A stretch of DNA of 64,000 bases from Hysterangium stoloniferum (Eukaryota > Basidiomycota > Agaricomycetes > Hysterangiales > Hysterangiaceae): assembly GCA_015178975.1 (NCBI GenBank), contig WHVD01000046.1:434001-498000 (forward strand), written 5' to 3'. Under the pieces are notes generated by a model. That model searched no databases. It was not told the DNA's origin and worked only from the letters and a program-made list of their open reading frames with translations. The position numbers and the translations under genes are program-made. Of this stretch, positions 32,866 to 45,663 are shown one piece after another. Each line of letters starts with the position of its first letter. Position 1 is the stretch's first letter.

Positions 32866-35800
32866 TCATGTGTGGAAGTCTGCTGTCAGAGTGGGAGCGA
32901 ATACCATATATCCTGGTTCCCAGCTATTATGTTCCATGCCAAAGCCTTGCCATTTTATGAGGTATTCAATTCGCCCATATCTCCATCTACTATCCAATAC
33001 CTTCTCAACTTCATACTCCACCTCTCCTTCTACTACTATTGGATCTGGTGGTGGTTGAGAATGGCGGCCAATAATTGGATCCTCAATTTTTGGTGTCAGT
33101 TTCACCACATTAAATACTGGGTGGAGTCTATTCATTGACTTGGGCAGTTCCAACCTATAGGCAATTGGTGAGACCTGTTCAAGTATCTTGAATGGCCCTA
33201 ACCGAAGGTGTGAAAGCTTCTTTGAGGGTTGGGCCATTTGAATATCACTGGCATCTAGGAAAACTTGGTCTCCTGCCTTGAAGTTTGGTGCTGGGGTTCG
33301 CCGACGGTTGTAGTACTTTGTCATCTCGTCCTTTGCTTTAGCCAATGCTGCTTTTGCCTCCTCAAGAGTTTCAGCCATTCGATCTCGAAAATCGTTTGCC
33401 GAATCCACCTTGCTGGATCGAAGGTTTGGTTCAAAACCCATATGTGGATGACGTCCACAGTCTAACATGAATGGTGTCTGTTGTGTAGATGCATGGATAT
33501 GGTTGTTGTATTGAAATTCTGCAAGTGGGAGAAGGTCAACCCAGTCTGATTGGCGCTGATTCACAAAAATCCGTAGATATGTCTCAAGCTCTTGGTTGAC
33601 GTGTTCAGTTTGTCCATCAGTTTGAGGGTGGTAGGCTGTGGAATAGGCTGGTTGAATCCCAAGGAGCCGGTATAATTCCCGAGTGAAATGGCTTGCAAAC
33701 TGTGATCCACGATCTGAGATGATTCTCTGTGGGAGTCCATGATGCTTCCACACATCCTTAAAAAAGATCCAAGCTGCACCCACAGAGTCAACATTTTTGT
33801 GTGTGGGCAGGAAATGTCCCCGCTTTGTCATGAGATCTACAATTACCATAACTGAATCATACCCTTGAGATTCAGGTAGGTCAACTATGAAGTCAACACT
33901 GGTTGTATCCCATCAGTCTGCTGGTGTGGTGTTTGGGTGTAATTCCCCAATTGGCATTTGACGCTGGAACTTGGTGTGTATACATGTGTCACAGGTCTTG
34001 ACATATTGCCCTATATATCGTGATATGCCTGGCCACCAAAAGTTGCGACTTACTAGCTCTAAAGTCTTCCATCGTCCTGCATGGCCAGCAACCCGAGAGT
34101 CATGGTGCTGTTCCACAATTTTACACCTCAGTTCTGGGTCGGTTGGGACATATATTTTACCCCGATACAACACCAATCCATCTTCCTCTGACCATTCCAT
34201 TAATCTGATAGATCAGCCACCAGATTTCTGGAGTTCCTTCACTGCCTTGATCACCGCTTCATCCTGTTCACCCTTCTCATTTCCTTGGCGAATAGCAGTG
34301 AGGAATTCACATTCTGGCCCATGTATTGATACACCCTCCATGGCTCGAATTGCAAAGAACTCTGGCTTAAGTAGAGTGATGTTTGAGTTGTCTCCTTCAC
34401 CTGAACCATGGTCAGACCGGCAAGAGTGCATCTGTTTTACCCATAGAGCGCCCTGGTCGGTGGTGCAGTTGGAAATCAAAACATGCCAGGAACAGCGACC
34501 ATTGGGCCTGTCTTCGGTTTAGTTTGTTTGAGGACATGAAGTACTCGAGGTTTTTGTGATCAGTCCATACCTCCACTGAGTGCCGTGCCCCCTCTAGGAA
34601 ATGTCTCCACTCATCAAAGGCACGAATCACTGCCAGCATCTCTTTGTCATGGATCTCATAATTGCGTTCAACAGCTGACAGGCTTTTTGAGTAAAAGGCA
34701 ACAGGATGCCACTTTCCATCATCCAGCTGTTGTGAGAGGACTGCTCCAGTGGCATAGTCTGATGAGTCAGCTTCAACTCTAAATGGTTTTGAATCATCAG
34801 GCATTGTCAGAATTGGTGCATTTGTAACCAGATCCTTGAGGAGAAGGAAGGCATTGTCCTCTGTCATGGTCCACCTCCAGTTGGTTTCCTTTTTTGTGAG
34901 ATCAAACAGTGGTCACGCATGGTGGGAGAAGTTTGATATGAATCGCCTATAGAAGTTGGCAAAACCAAGGAATGCCTGTACCTCTTTCCGACTGGTAGGA
35001 GTGGGCCAGTCACGTACACCTGACACCTTGATTGGGTCCATCTCCACTTGGTTTTCAGAGATGACTAGACCAAGGTATTCAATCTTTGTCTTTTCAAACT
35101 CACATTTCTCTGGCTTAAGGTAGAGCTTATACTCACGAAGACGCTCTAGAACCAGTAATAGGACATGCCGATGTTCCTCCAGCGTCCTGGTGAAAATGAG
35201 AATGTCATCTAGGTAGACACAGACAACTCCTTCTGCAATCAAATCTCGGAAGATGTCATTCATCATAGTCTGAAAGGTTGCTGGGCTATTAGTGAGGCGA
35301 AAAAACATGACTAAGGGTTCAAACAACCCTCTATTTGTTCGGAAAGCAGCCTTCCACTCATCACCATCCTTAATGCGAACATTATTGTAGCCCCATCTGA
35401 CATCAAGGTTTGTGAAATATCATGCCCCTTTTAATCAATTCACCAGTTCTGAAATAAGTGGGAGTGGATATCAATTTTTTATTGTTTGGGCATTCAATGC
35501 ACGATAGTCTTGTACAAGTTGAAGGGAAGCCATCCTTCTTCTTGATGAAGAAAACTGGGGATGCCATTGGTGACTTAGAAGGACGTATCCGACCAGTTGC
35601 AAGGTTTTCAGCAATAAAAATATCTAGCTCTGTCTGTTCATTGAGGGACATAGGGTAGACCTTGTAGTTGGTTGACTTTGCATCAGGGATTAGTTCAGTT
35701 GCATGGTCCCAAGGTTTTTGATCAGGTAGTGAATCAAATGACTCCTTGGAGAACACATCTTCAAAGGTGTGGAGGTACTCAGGGACAATATTTCGAAAAC

Positions 35801-36531
35801 CTTTTGGACTTGGTGTGTTGAACCTCGCACTAGCCTCTGCTAATTGCTGAGACACTGTAGCAGATGCTCGAATCTGACTTGGAGTCGGTTCTGGGTGCAA
35901 CACTGTGACAAATAATCGATCTCCATCTTCCATTGAGTCATCAGTTTGGTCTTCACCCTCATCAGACTGATCAGGTAGTAAATCAGGAATTGGCTCTTCT
36001 GTTTCCCCAGATGTGAAGACTGGGGCAGGGGCATCTCTACAAGCTTGTAAACATCTAATCTCTTCACGTGCCCTGAGGGTTGAGATTTTACACTCTTTAC
36101 AGTGTGGGTTACAACGGGTCATTTTGACTTCTTGTGTCTGCCAATTGATCTCAGGGTTGTGATCCTGAAGCCAGGTATAGCCAAATAAAAGGGATTCCTT
36201 CCCAAGCTTGGTGACTGCAAACAATGCCTTTTCTGAGTGATCCTTGTAGTGGAGGACCAACTCAGCAACTTCGGTGATTGAACCTGCTTCATTGGGTGTC
36301 CCATCAACATTGTATACATGAATTGGGTAGATGAGTGATCGTGTGGCAATTCCGTTTTCATGCACATAGTCTCAGTCAATGAATAGACCAGTTGCACCAC
36401 AATCAACCAATGCACGAGTTGATCGGAGAAGACCAGTGTCAGTTGTTTGGAGCTTGACTTTTAGGTGTAATGATTTGGCAATTGCCGTTGAGGCAATAAT
36501 GAGAGATTTTGGAAGACGACGTTCCCAAACT
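32866..36531 (-). pseudogene. Element D pol: protease, RT, RNase H, integrase, chromodomain
   Basis: In order: protease ALVDCGATGLFID (about 36400); RT with FFIKKKDG (about 35520) and CVYLDDILIF (about 35210); FLGFANFYRRFI; RNase H (VEADSSDYATGAV, VWTDHKNLEYF); integrase HHCC (HHDSRVAGHAG...CDTCIHTKF) and DDE core (VDFIVDL, SDRGSQF, HVNQELETYL, about 33950-33580). A GPY-like stretch and a C-terminal chromodomain (EYLIKWQGFGMEHNSWEP, about 32900) follow. Several single stops and frame changes (about 35440, 34910, 34410, 33912) disable it. The chromodomain suggests chromatin-targeted integration. Confidence 0.92.
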
Positions 36532-36832
36532 TGTCAGGGGACAATCTTAAGTTTTCCATTTTCTCTGACTCTCCTTAATATAGTTCATAAGTAAAGACTG
36601 AGAGGGGCACCTTGTTGTTATCACATTTTCAAACTCAGCTGCACCTTTAGTTAGTCACCTGCTAGCCAAGGATTCCTTAGACTTTTCTCTTCGGATTTCC
36701 TCTGCTAGGTAAGTAATATTGTATTCTACATGTATGTAATTAGACAGGTATAAACTCACTTCGGATTTCCTCTGCTAGGACCCCAACTCAGTCATAGTGC
36801 GAGTTAGTGCGGTCTAGAGAGTTGCCCTTACA
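36532..36832 (+). repeat. Solo D-family LTR nested in element D, opposite orientation
   Basis: TGTCAGGGG...CCCTTACA is the reverse complement of the D LTR. It separates gag from protease. AACT occurs on both sides (36528-36531, 36833-36836). Confidence 0.85.
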
Positions 36833-37005
36833 AACTGGCCTTCTACGATGTGAATGGACTGAGGGAGACTTGGGTGGGTTAGGTATGACTTGAATTCCAG
36901 TGTCCTCACTCAACAGAGGTTCAACTTCTGATGTATTAACTGTACATACATCATCAACAGAGAGGACACTGAAACTATTTGAAAGTGGCAGCGAGGGCAT
37001 ACCCT

Positions 37006-38028
37006 TCACTCGCTGCAGTTGGGAAAACCCGAAACAGGCTGTAGATCAGCCCCTCGAGGAGAGTCATCTGCTTCGGCCACCCTACTACAGGCAATTCGGA
37101 CATCCACTTCTGCAAGAAGGATGTCCATGGCCATGTCCTGTCCCTCTTCATCAAGGCTAGTAAGTAGGGAGCGGATTCGTTGTAGTTTTCGAGGGCAGTC
37201 ACGACTGATATGACCCGGCTGATGACACTCGAAACAGAGTGTTGAGGGAAGACCCCGACCTTTGGTCGCATCAACGTCCATCACGTCGATCGGCCTAGAG
37301 GAGGGTAGTGTCGACGTAGGATGTGCGGGAAGTGGGGGGACGACACGAGAGAACGTTGAAGGTTTTAGTGTGACCGGTTGCATTGTGACGCCTGCTGAAC
37401 GAAAGATTTCGTTTGCGTTTCGGTTTCGGTCGAAGCGGGAAGCGGTGTCATACCAACCTTGCTCATCGTCGTCCTTCGGGCGGTTCTCCATCATCACAAC
37501 TTGGGTCTGGATATTTGGTAAGAGGCCGTGTCGATATTTCATTACAATGGCTAACACGTCTTTGTAACCTGCAAGGTCAACGAGTTCACGAAACTCGTCT
37601 GTGTACTCGTCGACCGTTCTTCAGGCTTGATGGTACATCATTCCTTCTAACTTGATACAGGCCGTAGCTGCTTCGTCAGCTGGAAAAAACTCGCACTCGA
37701 AGGTCCGCACGAAGGTCTCCCATGAAAGCACCGCGTCTCCTTGACTCCACGACTTCATGAGCCAATTTGCGAAAAGGGCAGCTCAACCGGTCTTCATGAA
37801 CGACACCACCCATTGAACCTTCGGACCTGAGTTGGTTGAAATGGCAGCAGAGGTCAACGTAGGTAACGCGGGCGGCTGTGGAGGATTCATTGGTGGTTGT
37901 GTTTGTACAGTGAGTTGCTGAAGAATTTGCTGCAACAGGTCCATATTTTGCTTCTGGGAGGCTTGGAGATCTCGAATGTCGTTACTGTGCTGTTCCAGCA
38001 CCTGGTGGGCGGTAATAGAAGTCAACAT
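37006..38028 (-). pseudogene. Element D gag
   Basis: It begins MLTSITAHQVLEQHSNDIRD with a coiled coil, has a capsid-like middle (WETFVRTFECEFFPADEA, YTDEFRELVDLAGY) and one CCHC knuckle (CFECHQPGHISRDC, about 37210). Two TGA stops are present (after FMKTG and after YHQA). Pol-linked sequence resumes beyond the nested solo LTR. Confidence 0.88.
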
Positions 38029-38624
38029 AATAGTAAAAATGAGGGGAGGGAACCGTGCATAAACTCGAAGTAGATTAGATCTGTATAAATGTTTGAACTC
38101 ACGATCTTGAATATGATTCAAAAAATAGCGACGGTAACTCCAGTCACTCGATGTGAGACTTTTCTTCTGTAAGGGTGACTCTCTAGACCACACTGACTCA
38201 CACTATGACTGAGTTGGGGCACTAGCAGAGGGAATCCAAAGTAAGTTTTATACCTATCTATTATATACATACAATGTACATTATTACTTACCTAGCAGAG
38301 GGAATCCGAAGAGAAAAGTCTAAGGAATCCTCGGCTAGCGAGTGACTAACTAAAGGTGCAGCTGAGTTTGAAAATGTGATAAAAACAAAGTACTCTTATC
38401 CTTGACTTATGAGACTATATTAAGGAAGGTCAGGGATGAATTTAGAAAACTTGAGATTGTCCCCTGACAAACACTAAATTTCCAAGAAGGTCAGAAACAA
38501 GTTTTACAAATAATGAGTTGGGATTAGAGAGAGCAGATGCATTGAGACAGATAACCTCGGAAACACAGAGAGAGTCAATGCAACCCTCTGTCCATGCAGA
38601 TTCTGGAGGATTGCTTACTCTTTT

Positions 38625-39833
38625 TTCAACTCCATGGCAGGTTTTTCTTTGGATATTGCCATCATAGTGGAAGTTGCTGCATGAGCCTTGTAAGAGTTTG
38701 ACTTAACAGTGCAGTCAGAAACCTTGTGTCTGCCTTTTCCACAGAAAAGACAGAGGTTGTTATCCATGTGTCATTGTTTCTCCTTTGGAGTGAGTTTACT
38801 GTCAGTACCCAACAAATGGGAAATGTCTGGTTTATCGGAAGTTGACTGTTTTTCCTTATTGGATTTCTTGTCCTTCTTCTGATTGGAATTTGATTTGCCA
38901 GTATTAATGCCAGAGTTGCCAGTGTTATTGCCAGTGTTATTGCTGGAGGACTTGCTTGACAATGCCTTATTGCCTTGAGAACATTCCATCAGATTCTCTT
39001 GGGAGACTTCCGCTTTTTGTTCCCAGTAGTGGGCATCGGATGTCTGAGCTTTCATCCACATGAATTGGAGAGTTTTTGGCTTTCCATCTTTGCAGATTTC
39101 ATCCTTAAGGCTAGACAGGAGACCCATATAGAAATGGTGCCTGAGGGCTGAATCATCCCATCCACAGTGGGCAGCGAGCATATTGAACTTGATGAGATAA
39201 TCAGAAACTCATTGATTGTCCTTCATCTTAAGCGTCATTAGTTCATTTTCTGCTTCACCAGGTTGATCATAAGGTCCAAAGTTAATTTCCAGTTCCTTGA
39301 CAAATTTGTCCCAGTCATTGAGCCAATGGGTGTCTCATCAGATATTCCAGAAAGTCTGGGTTCAAACCAATCCTGAGCAGTATCCTTAAGATATGAGAGC
39401 ACAAAGTTGACTTTTTGACTGTCAAACTTGAATGCAGAGGGTCAATCACAGAACTGAAATGGCATTGGAGAAGGAAATTCTTCAATTTTTTCAGATCCTT
39501 GCTAGTAAATGGTTCGGGTTCTTTGACTCCAGTGCAGGATGATTCTTTGCTTTCCTCAGTGGATTTCAGATAGTCAGCAAATTTTACAATGGAGTTGATA
39601 AACATTATTTCAGTTGGTTCATTGCAAGATTTCTTCTTCGATTTCTCCAGTTGTTCTTCTACATTGTTGTTGTCAGAAACTTCAGGAGTGTCAGGATCCT
39701 TCACTTCCTCAGTAAATTCTTCAACAGAAACTGATGCTATCGGCTGAGCTATGGCCTCAGGTTGAGTGGTATAAAGTTGCAATGGGGATTGAAGTTGAGA
39801 TGATCCTTCAGCAGCTTTGCATTTGGGACCCAT
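38625..39833 (-). pseudogene. Gypsy A3 gag
   Basis: It is collinear with the A1 gag ([15 protein letters not shown] start; [18 protein letters not shown] linker; degraded knuckle region) with frameshifts near 39180-39340. The frameshift octamer is kept at 38630-38637. CpG sites are strongly depleted compared with A1. Confidence 0.85.
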
Positions 39834-40331
39834 GATGAGCAAGTCACAGAGTTGAGATCTGATATACTGTTAAGTGCTGTGTCAGGAACGTATTCCAGAA
39901 CTATTGGTAAATATCTGGGAACTCAGAAACCTCAGGATAGGTTCAGGATGTCAGCTTCAGCTTATGTGCTGTGCCTCTGCACAAACACTTGGGATGTCCT
40001 TAATTTTGAAGACAGAACTTACACTGGAAGAGTATGGATATTCAGAATTCTGAAGAGTTCCAAATATTGAGCATATAGAAAGAGAGAAGGAATAAGAAAC
40101 TAAGTCAATATCAGATCTAAGGTAAAGTACAAATTTGTGGAAACTAATATAAGTTTTCTCATTATTGTACTACAAACTAAGACCACAATAAGATGGAAAT
40201 GGAAGTATTCCAAAATGGGGATAAAATAAGATGGACTAAGGAAACATTATTCTGAAATGGGAATACAATAGACAAACAAGTGAATACATACTTGTCAATG
40301 GACAAGTTACCAAATGCAGAACAAGGGGAAG

Positions 40332-42022
40332 TGTTACGACTGTGTTGCAACCCGACGGTCCCTGAGGTTATTGCCACCTATCGATGCTTCAAGTTATTAA
40401 TCAAGTCATTGCATTGGAAACCATCGGTCACCCGACACTGACATATGCTTTCACTGTCACAACTGTCACAAGTCACAACATTGTCACAAACAATCAAAGG
40501 TAACTTTTGACAACTCTTTGACTCATCAAATTCAACTCAATAAACCCAAACATTATTTGACAACATCGAATCTCTTTCAAGATGTCTCATTTTGATGTCA
40601 TGTATGATTTCATTATTAGTTCATAACCTAGTCATAACAATATGAAGAAAAGCATAAAAGGGCTACAAAAGGAGCAAGGGAAGTCAGTCGAAATATCTGT
40701 AAATTAGTGATACTAGTAATTCTAACTTGTTGTAACTTCTTTGACAAATACTTCCATGAGTTCTCGCGACTGGTAATAGCCTCTTACTTCATTGACAGGG
40801 TGAATATATACTTCATCGAATGAGGCTTTCGATTCGATCAGTAGAATATTATTCGACTTTATTGAAGAATAATCGATTTGTGACATTCACAGCTATCTGG
40901 TTATACGCTGATATGTCCCTTTTTATTATGATGATCCATTCTACTCTATATTTCACATATGTCCATATATACTTGTAATCCTTGGACTATTTCCTTTTCT
41001 CATAATCCTGCTCTCGGTTAATCATGGCCTCCGAACTTATCGTAGCCTTCCCGTTCCTAGTCAAATTTATTTGTCAAATAATGTTTTCCACTCTTCCCTT
41101 AGTTAGTATTTGCTAGATGCCAATAACTTGTATATGAACCCACTGTAGTTGTAGTTACTAGGCAATCAGAATATTGACTCAGAACACCCACATACATCTC
41201 TAGAAGTCTTACTCTAAGTATCCTGCTCTCTGCCTTCATGTTGTTAAGTACCGTGTCGGGAACTTATTCCAGAACTATCGGAAAGTCACCAGAGAGTCGG
41301 GAACTATCAGATAGGGTCAGGACGTTGGCTTCAGCTTATGTGCTGTGCCTCTATGCAAATGCTCAGAGTCCTTAATTTCAGAGGTGAGACTTACAATGGA
41401 AAGATACGGATATTCAGAGTTCTGAAGAGTTCCGAATATTGAGTGTACAGAAAGACGGAAGAGGGAATAAGAAACTAAGTTGATATCAGATCTAAGGTAA
41501 AGGACAAATTCGCGGAAACTAATATAAGTCTTCTCGTTATTGTACTACAAACTGAGACCATAATAAGACAGAAATAGGAGTATTCTTAAACGGGAATACA
41601 ATAAGACATATCGGGGAGACAATATTCCGAAATGGGAATATAATAGACAAACGAGTGAATACTTGTCAACAGACAAAATTACCAAATGCAGAACAAGGGA
41701 AGATTGCGGAAGATATGGTAACTATGATGTTCCGTGGTCAGAGATCAGAAGTCAGATATTGAAACATCCAGGAACGGGTCGTAACACATGTGCACTCGCC
41801 CACTCTCAGTCCCCGACCCCCTTGGCCTGACACTCGACTTATCCTTCGGTCCCGATTGGTAACTCACCAAGAGGAACTCGTTAGGACTAGTTTTCGCCCA
41901 CCTGAAATTTAAGGACACCTGACAGTTACTTGCAAGGGTGCAGCATATAAGCTAAAGCCAAGTCCTTCCGATTGGTCCCCCCCGTCGGCCTACTGACATT
42001 AGTCAGTTTTCAGTTCTTAACA
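40332..42022 (+). repeat. Solo LTR, family E (E1), containing a nested A LTR
   Basis: TGTTACGACTG...TTCTTAACA, with TSD GGAAG at 40327-40331 and 42023-42027. Without the nested A LTR it is about 1,140 bp, some 400 bp longer than E2 (50873-51617) because of an extra block at about 40450-40900. Confidence 0.93.
41242..41786 (-). repeat. Solo LTR, gypsy family A (545 bp), nested in E1
   Basis: TGTTAAGTACC...GGTCGTAACA, with perfect TSD CATGT at 41237-41241 and 41787-41791. It is little diverged from the A1 LTR. Confidence 0.95.
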
Positions 42023-42173
42023 GGAAGATCCAGAAGTATAGGAACTATAATTTTCCATAGTTGGAAGTCAAGATTGGATGTTGTGGCAGGAAGTCAGATC
42101 AGAGACTTGGGGCAGAAGGTTGGATGTGTCGGATAATATTGGATATTGAAGTATCTGGGAACAGCTCATAACA

Positions 42174-43340
42174 AATGCTCATAACTGTAGATCACTTATT
42201 AAAACAAGGAATATTCATTCCAACTTATAATATGATCAATACTTCTGAACTCACTTGACTTTTCATATTACATACATACATATCTTCTCAAAACATGGAG
42301 CTCCAAGGCTCATAATTTGTGTGCATTTTTTCTAATCCCTTGGAACAGCACTTGACATGAAGCTACATTTCACTTCAGGATATCATCCAGAAGGAGCTGG
42401 CCAGACTGAACAAGTAAATCAAACTCTCAAACAATATTTACAAATATATTACAATTATCAACAAGATAATTGGGCAGAACTACTTCCCCTCACAGAATTC
42501 ACTCATAACAATGCATCCTCTGAAACTACTGGTGAAACACCATTTTTTGTGAACAAAGGTTATCATTCATTATTAGAAATTCACCCTGAAAAAGATTTAG
42601 CTTCCACTGTTGCTTGTGATTATTCAGCAGATCTTGAAGCTTTACATTAACATCTTAAGTCAAGTATCTAGAAAGATCAAATACATTATCAAAAATATGC
42701 TGACATACATCAAAAAGGATCAATTGACTATCCAATTCATTTTCAAGTATATCAGCATACATCAAAAAGGATCAATTGACTATCCAATTCATTTTCAAGT
42801 ATATGTACCATCAGATTTTATTTGAATGACCCATCCATCAAAAAAATTCTTGGAAAAATTATCAGGGCCTTTTGAAATCATTGCTCAACCAGGAACTCAT
42901 TCATATATTTAAACTCCCCACTCATCTCAAAAGAATCCTTCCTGTCTTTCATGTTTCAATGTTAGAACCATTCCATCCCAATACTTTTTCAAATCAAAAT
43001 CTGGAGTTGACCTCTCCTTGATATCAGAGGACTTCTATAAAGGACTGGAGGACCATAAACTCAACCACAACCATCACCAATTTATGTTGAAGAAACACCT
43101 GAATATGAAATTCAAGAAATATTGAACTCAAAATTCAACCAAAGATAATATAAAGAGACTCTTTACAATACTTTGCGACAGATGAAGAAATGTCACTTCA
43201 TTCAGAGATTTAAGCTCACTGAGCAAGACCATCTTGCAACACAAATATCAATAAATCCCGACATATCTATATACAGTGTACATGCCTTAGGTGACGAGGA
43301 ATTATATGTACACATCTACAGATTTCAAGTGTTTAAGGCG
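42174..43340 (+). pseudogene. Old gypsy element I, integrase to chromodomain part
   Basis: Integrase sequence (KLHFTSGYHPEGAGQTEQVN, LKQYLQIYYNYQQDNWAELL, TPFFVNKGYHS) is followed by a decayed GPY/chromodomain tail (FEIIAQPG, EIQEILNSKFNQR). A 52-bp tandem duplication lies at 42707-42810. It is the continuation of 27300-29012. Confidence 0.82.
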
Positions 43341-43399
43341 GTTGTATAGATGGAGCCTTACTGAGAAAGAAAAGTTTTTAATCAATGTTTCAATGTATT

Positions 43400-43500
43400 G
43401 TGGAGACGTACCCAGAGCAGTGGCGGAAGCCACTATTTACCAAGCTCGTCCTCAACATGTCTGATGAAAACTTCAAACGCCTCCACAGAGATATTTTATG
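43400..43500 (+). pseudogene. 5' stub of an RHS-type gene
   Basis: GGAGACGTACCCAGAG...ACCAAGCTCGTC and ATG TCT GAT GAA AAC TTC AAA CGC CTC CAC (43457) copy the leader and first codons of the gene at 44043 (MSGDSYKRLHEHF), then diverge. Confidence 0.65.
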
Positions 43501-44042
43501 TGTTCCGTGAATTTTAGAACACATGCTGAGATTGAAAATTTAGACCCGATTCTAATTGGCGTTTCAATATAACTTGATTTGGACATAAGTATTTTGTCCA
43601 CGTTCTCTGAAGGAGGCACATGATATAGACAAGAATGCTCGATCTCTCGTTACGCCACTCATTGTTCTATTGTTCCCCCTTCTCTTTGTTTCTATCTCAT
43701 TGTTCTCTATCCTATATATCCTGCATTTCATGTTCCATACTCCCCATCTCGTCTCGTCTCAATTCCGCACTCGATAGTCTTCAAAGACTTCGAGTTCTGT
43801 TTATATTTTCGCACCCACCCTTCCTCTTACCCTAGTTACGCTGCATGTATTTCGCTTCCGCCGGCTTGAGCACGGCCCGATTTATTTCTGGTCGCGCAAA
43901 AGAGCGGTGGCGACGCAATAGACCTTATTTGCTCGCCCAAACTCACGAACGAACGACAGAGACATCACATTGAGTGGGGACGTACGGCGGAAACTGCTTA
44001 CCAAGCTTGTTCTTCCCGCCTTCCGCTTCAGTCAACAACGAC

Positions 44043-45663
44043 ATGTCTGGCGACAGCTATAAACGCCTTCACGAACATTTTTGGGGTCAAGACAGGGTCA
44101 AGATCGTCAGCGTAGCTGGAAAGAACTACTCGACTGTCGACCTCACACTCGTTAACATCCCACAAAACTCTCGTCCCACTAACATCCTCCTCATTCGTGA
44201 GGAGTATAGGCTCGCTTACGATACCATTCTCACGGATACACTTAAGGAGGGACGGCGCAGATCTGCTTTTCTAGTCACAGGTCAACCAGGAATCGGTGCG
44301 TTGGATCGAACCCCTAAAGCATCAACTAATCTAACTCGATAGGAAAAACACTGTTCTTGTTGTACCTTTTGTTCCGTCGACTCGAAGAGCAGGAACCCGT
44401 TGCTTTTCAGATCGACTCCGATGAATTCGTCCTCTTCAACATGAACGGCATAAGTCTGCATTCGGCGAAGGCATCTTCCGCCGATTACATTCCAAAGGGC
44501 GCTTGGGCACTTTCCGATTCCTGTGGTGAACTGCTTGGGCCTTGCGTCGCCTTCCAAAGTCCACACGTGCACGTCATACACACGAGCTCGTCTTCTCGTC
44601 GTTGGAAGGATTGGGTAAAGCACCTTAGCGCTCGCAGGTACATTATGGACATATGGTCGTTGGAGGAGCTTCGAACATTGTTGTACGTGGTATCATCTCA
44701 GGTATCATCTCATCTACAATGTTATTCCACTCTAACATGCGTACCAGCATTGTCTCCGGGCTCAATGTTGAGGATGGTGTGGCCCTCTCTGAGAAATATG
44801 GGCCCAACCCCAGGAGTATCATCAGCATTCTCATCGAGCCAACCGAAGAAGAGACATACCTTGACGATGTGCGAACGGGGGCCGTCACACTTGCAGGGCA
44901 ATTCCCATCAATTTTTTTGGATCTCGAAAGCCTGGATTTCAGTTCCAACATTTCCTCAAAGATATTCACTGTCAGGCCTAAGAATTTGATATCCCGAAGG
45001 CCTACTCTGTATATCCCGACGCCATTTTTGGCCAGCACCCTTGGCGTAGCCGTTTCTGCGCAGACGGCAGCCCAACAACACAGTTTCTTCGCGTTGCTCA
45101 GCGGTCATCCGTCTCTGCGCAGCGCCGCGGGATGGGTCTTTGAAAGTTACGCCCGCGTCCGCTTCTCTGGTCCGAATCCCGCATCACTTCAAGGATATCT
45201 CCCCGGTGACCCAAACCCGCACCCAATTCCCACCCCCAGTAGGATGATATCAGGTACGACCGCGCTACAAACCATCCAGTCGCCGTTCAACTTCTACTGG
45301 CGACCTCGGGAGCCCAATTTCAAAGGTGTTGATGCTCTCATTCGCTCCGACAACATTGTTTGGGCACTACAGTTCACGATAAGTGCTTCTCATGGCTCTG
45401 CGACCAAGGGCCTCAACCAGGTTTCCAAACTCATGAATCACAAACGCAATGTCGAGTGGCGCTTGGTTATAGTAGGCCCAGAAATGGGCGAAGCGGAATG
45501 CGCCCGGGATCGCCAGGCCTTGACGGGCCGATGGAAGGGTACATACGTTTACGCATGTGCGTTGCCTCTTGGTAAATTAAAGGAAAACGAGCAGCAACAC
45601 CTTGAGCTTAATATGAACGAGGTGAGTAGTGATTACTACCTTGCTGTCCCTATGTATTCATAA
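44043..45663 (+). CDS. RHS/Crinkler-type NTPase plus PD-(D/E)XK-like nuclease protein (502 aa)
   Basis: Exons are 44043-44295, 44343-44682 and 44748-45663. Introns are 47 bp (GTGCGT...CTAAC...TAG) and 65 bp (GTACGT...CTCTAAC...CAG). The first intron splits the P-loop (GQPGIG/KT), as is common for these ATPases in fungi. The N-terminus is MSGDSYKRLHEHFWGQ. A STAND-like NTPase part follows (FLLYLLFRRLEEQEPVAFQ). The C-terminal part carries FKGVDALIRSDNIVWALQFT, resembling the D...(E/Q)xK core of restriction-endonuclease-fold RHS/Crinkler effectors. The frame is intact and CpG-rich. The role is inferred only: this superfamily includes effector or conflict proteins and TE-linked proteins. A truncated paralogue lies inverted at 46437-47096. 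Confidence 0.8.

Larger units (their letters stand above)
32403..38469 (-). mobile_element. Complete gypsy element D (6,067 bp, chromovirus type)
   Basis: LTRs are 32403-32704 and 38168-38469 (302 bp each, about five differences, four of them C/T or G/A transitions). TSD AACAC is at 32398-32402 and 38470-38474. The polypurine tract AAAAGGGGGGGTGA precedes the 3' LTR. A 10-mer next to the 5' LTR (AGACTTTTCT at 38156-38165) is complementary to the LTR at 38312-38321, suggesting self-priming. The element lies inside A3. It has no antisense gene. Confidence 0.95.
39868..42173 (-). repeat. 5' LTR of gypsy A3, interrupted by E1
   Basis: LTR parts 39868-40331 and 42028-42173 match the A LTR continuously across the GGAAG target duplication of E1. 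The right end ...CATAACA is at 42173. The self-primer 11-mer pair is at 39854-39864 and about 40107-40117. Confidence 0.9.

Noticed and set aside
29013-42173. A single element with B LTR on the left and A LTR on the right
   Set aside because: The LTRs belong to different families, and the outer 5-mers (CTATC, AATGC) do not match. It is a fusion of two elements.
43974-44042. Earlier start of the RHS gene
   Set aside because: The upstream extension begins with GTG and lacks coding character. The ATG at 44043 is copied in the stub at 43457.
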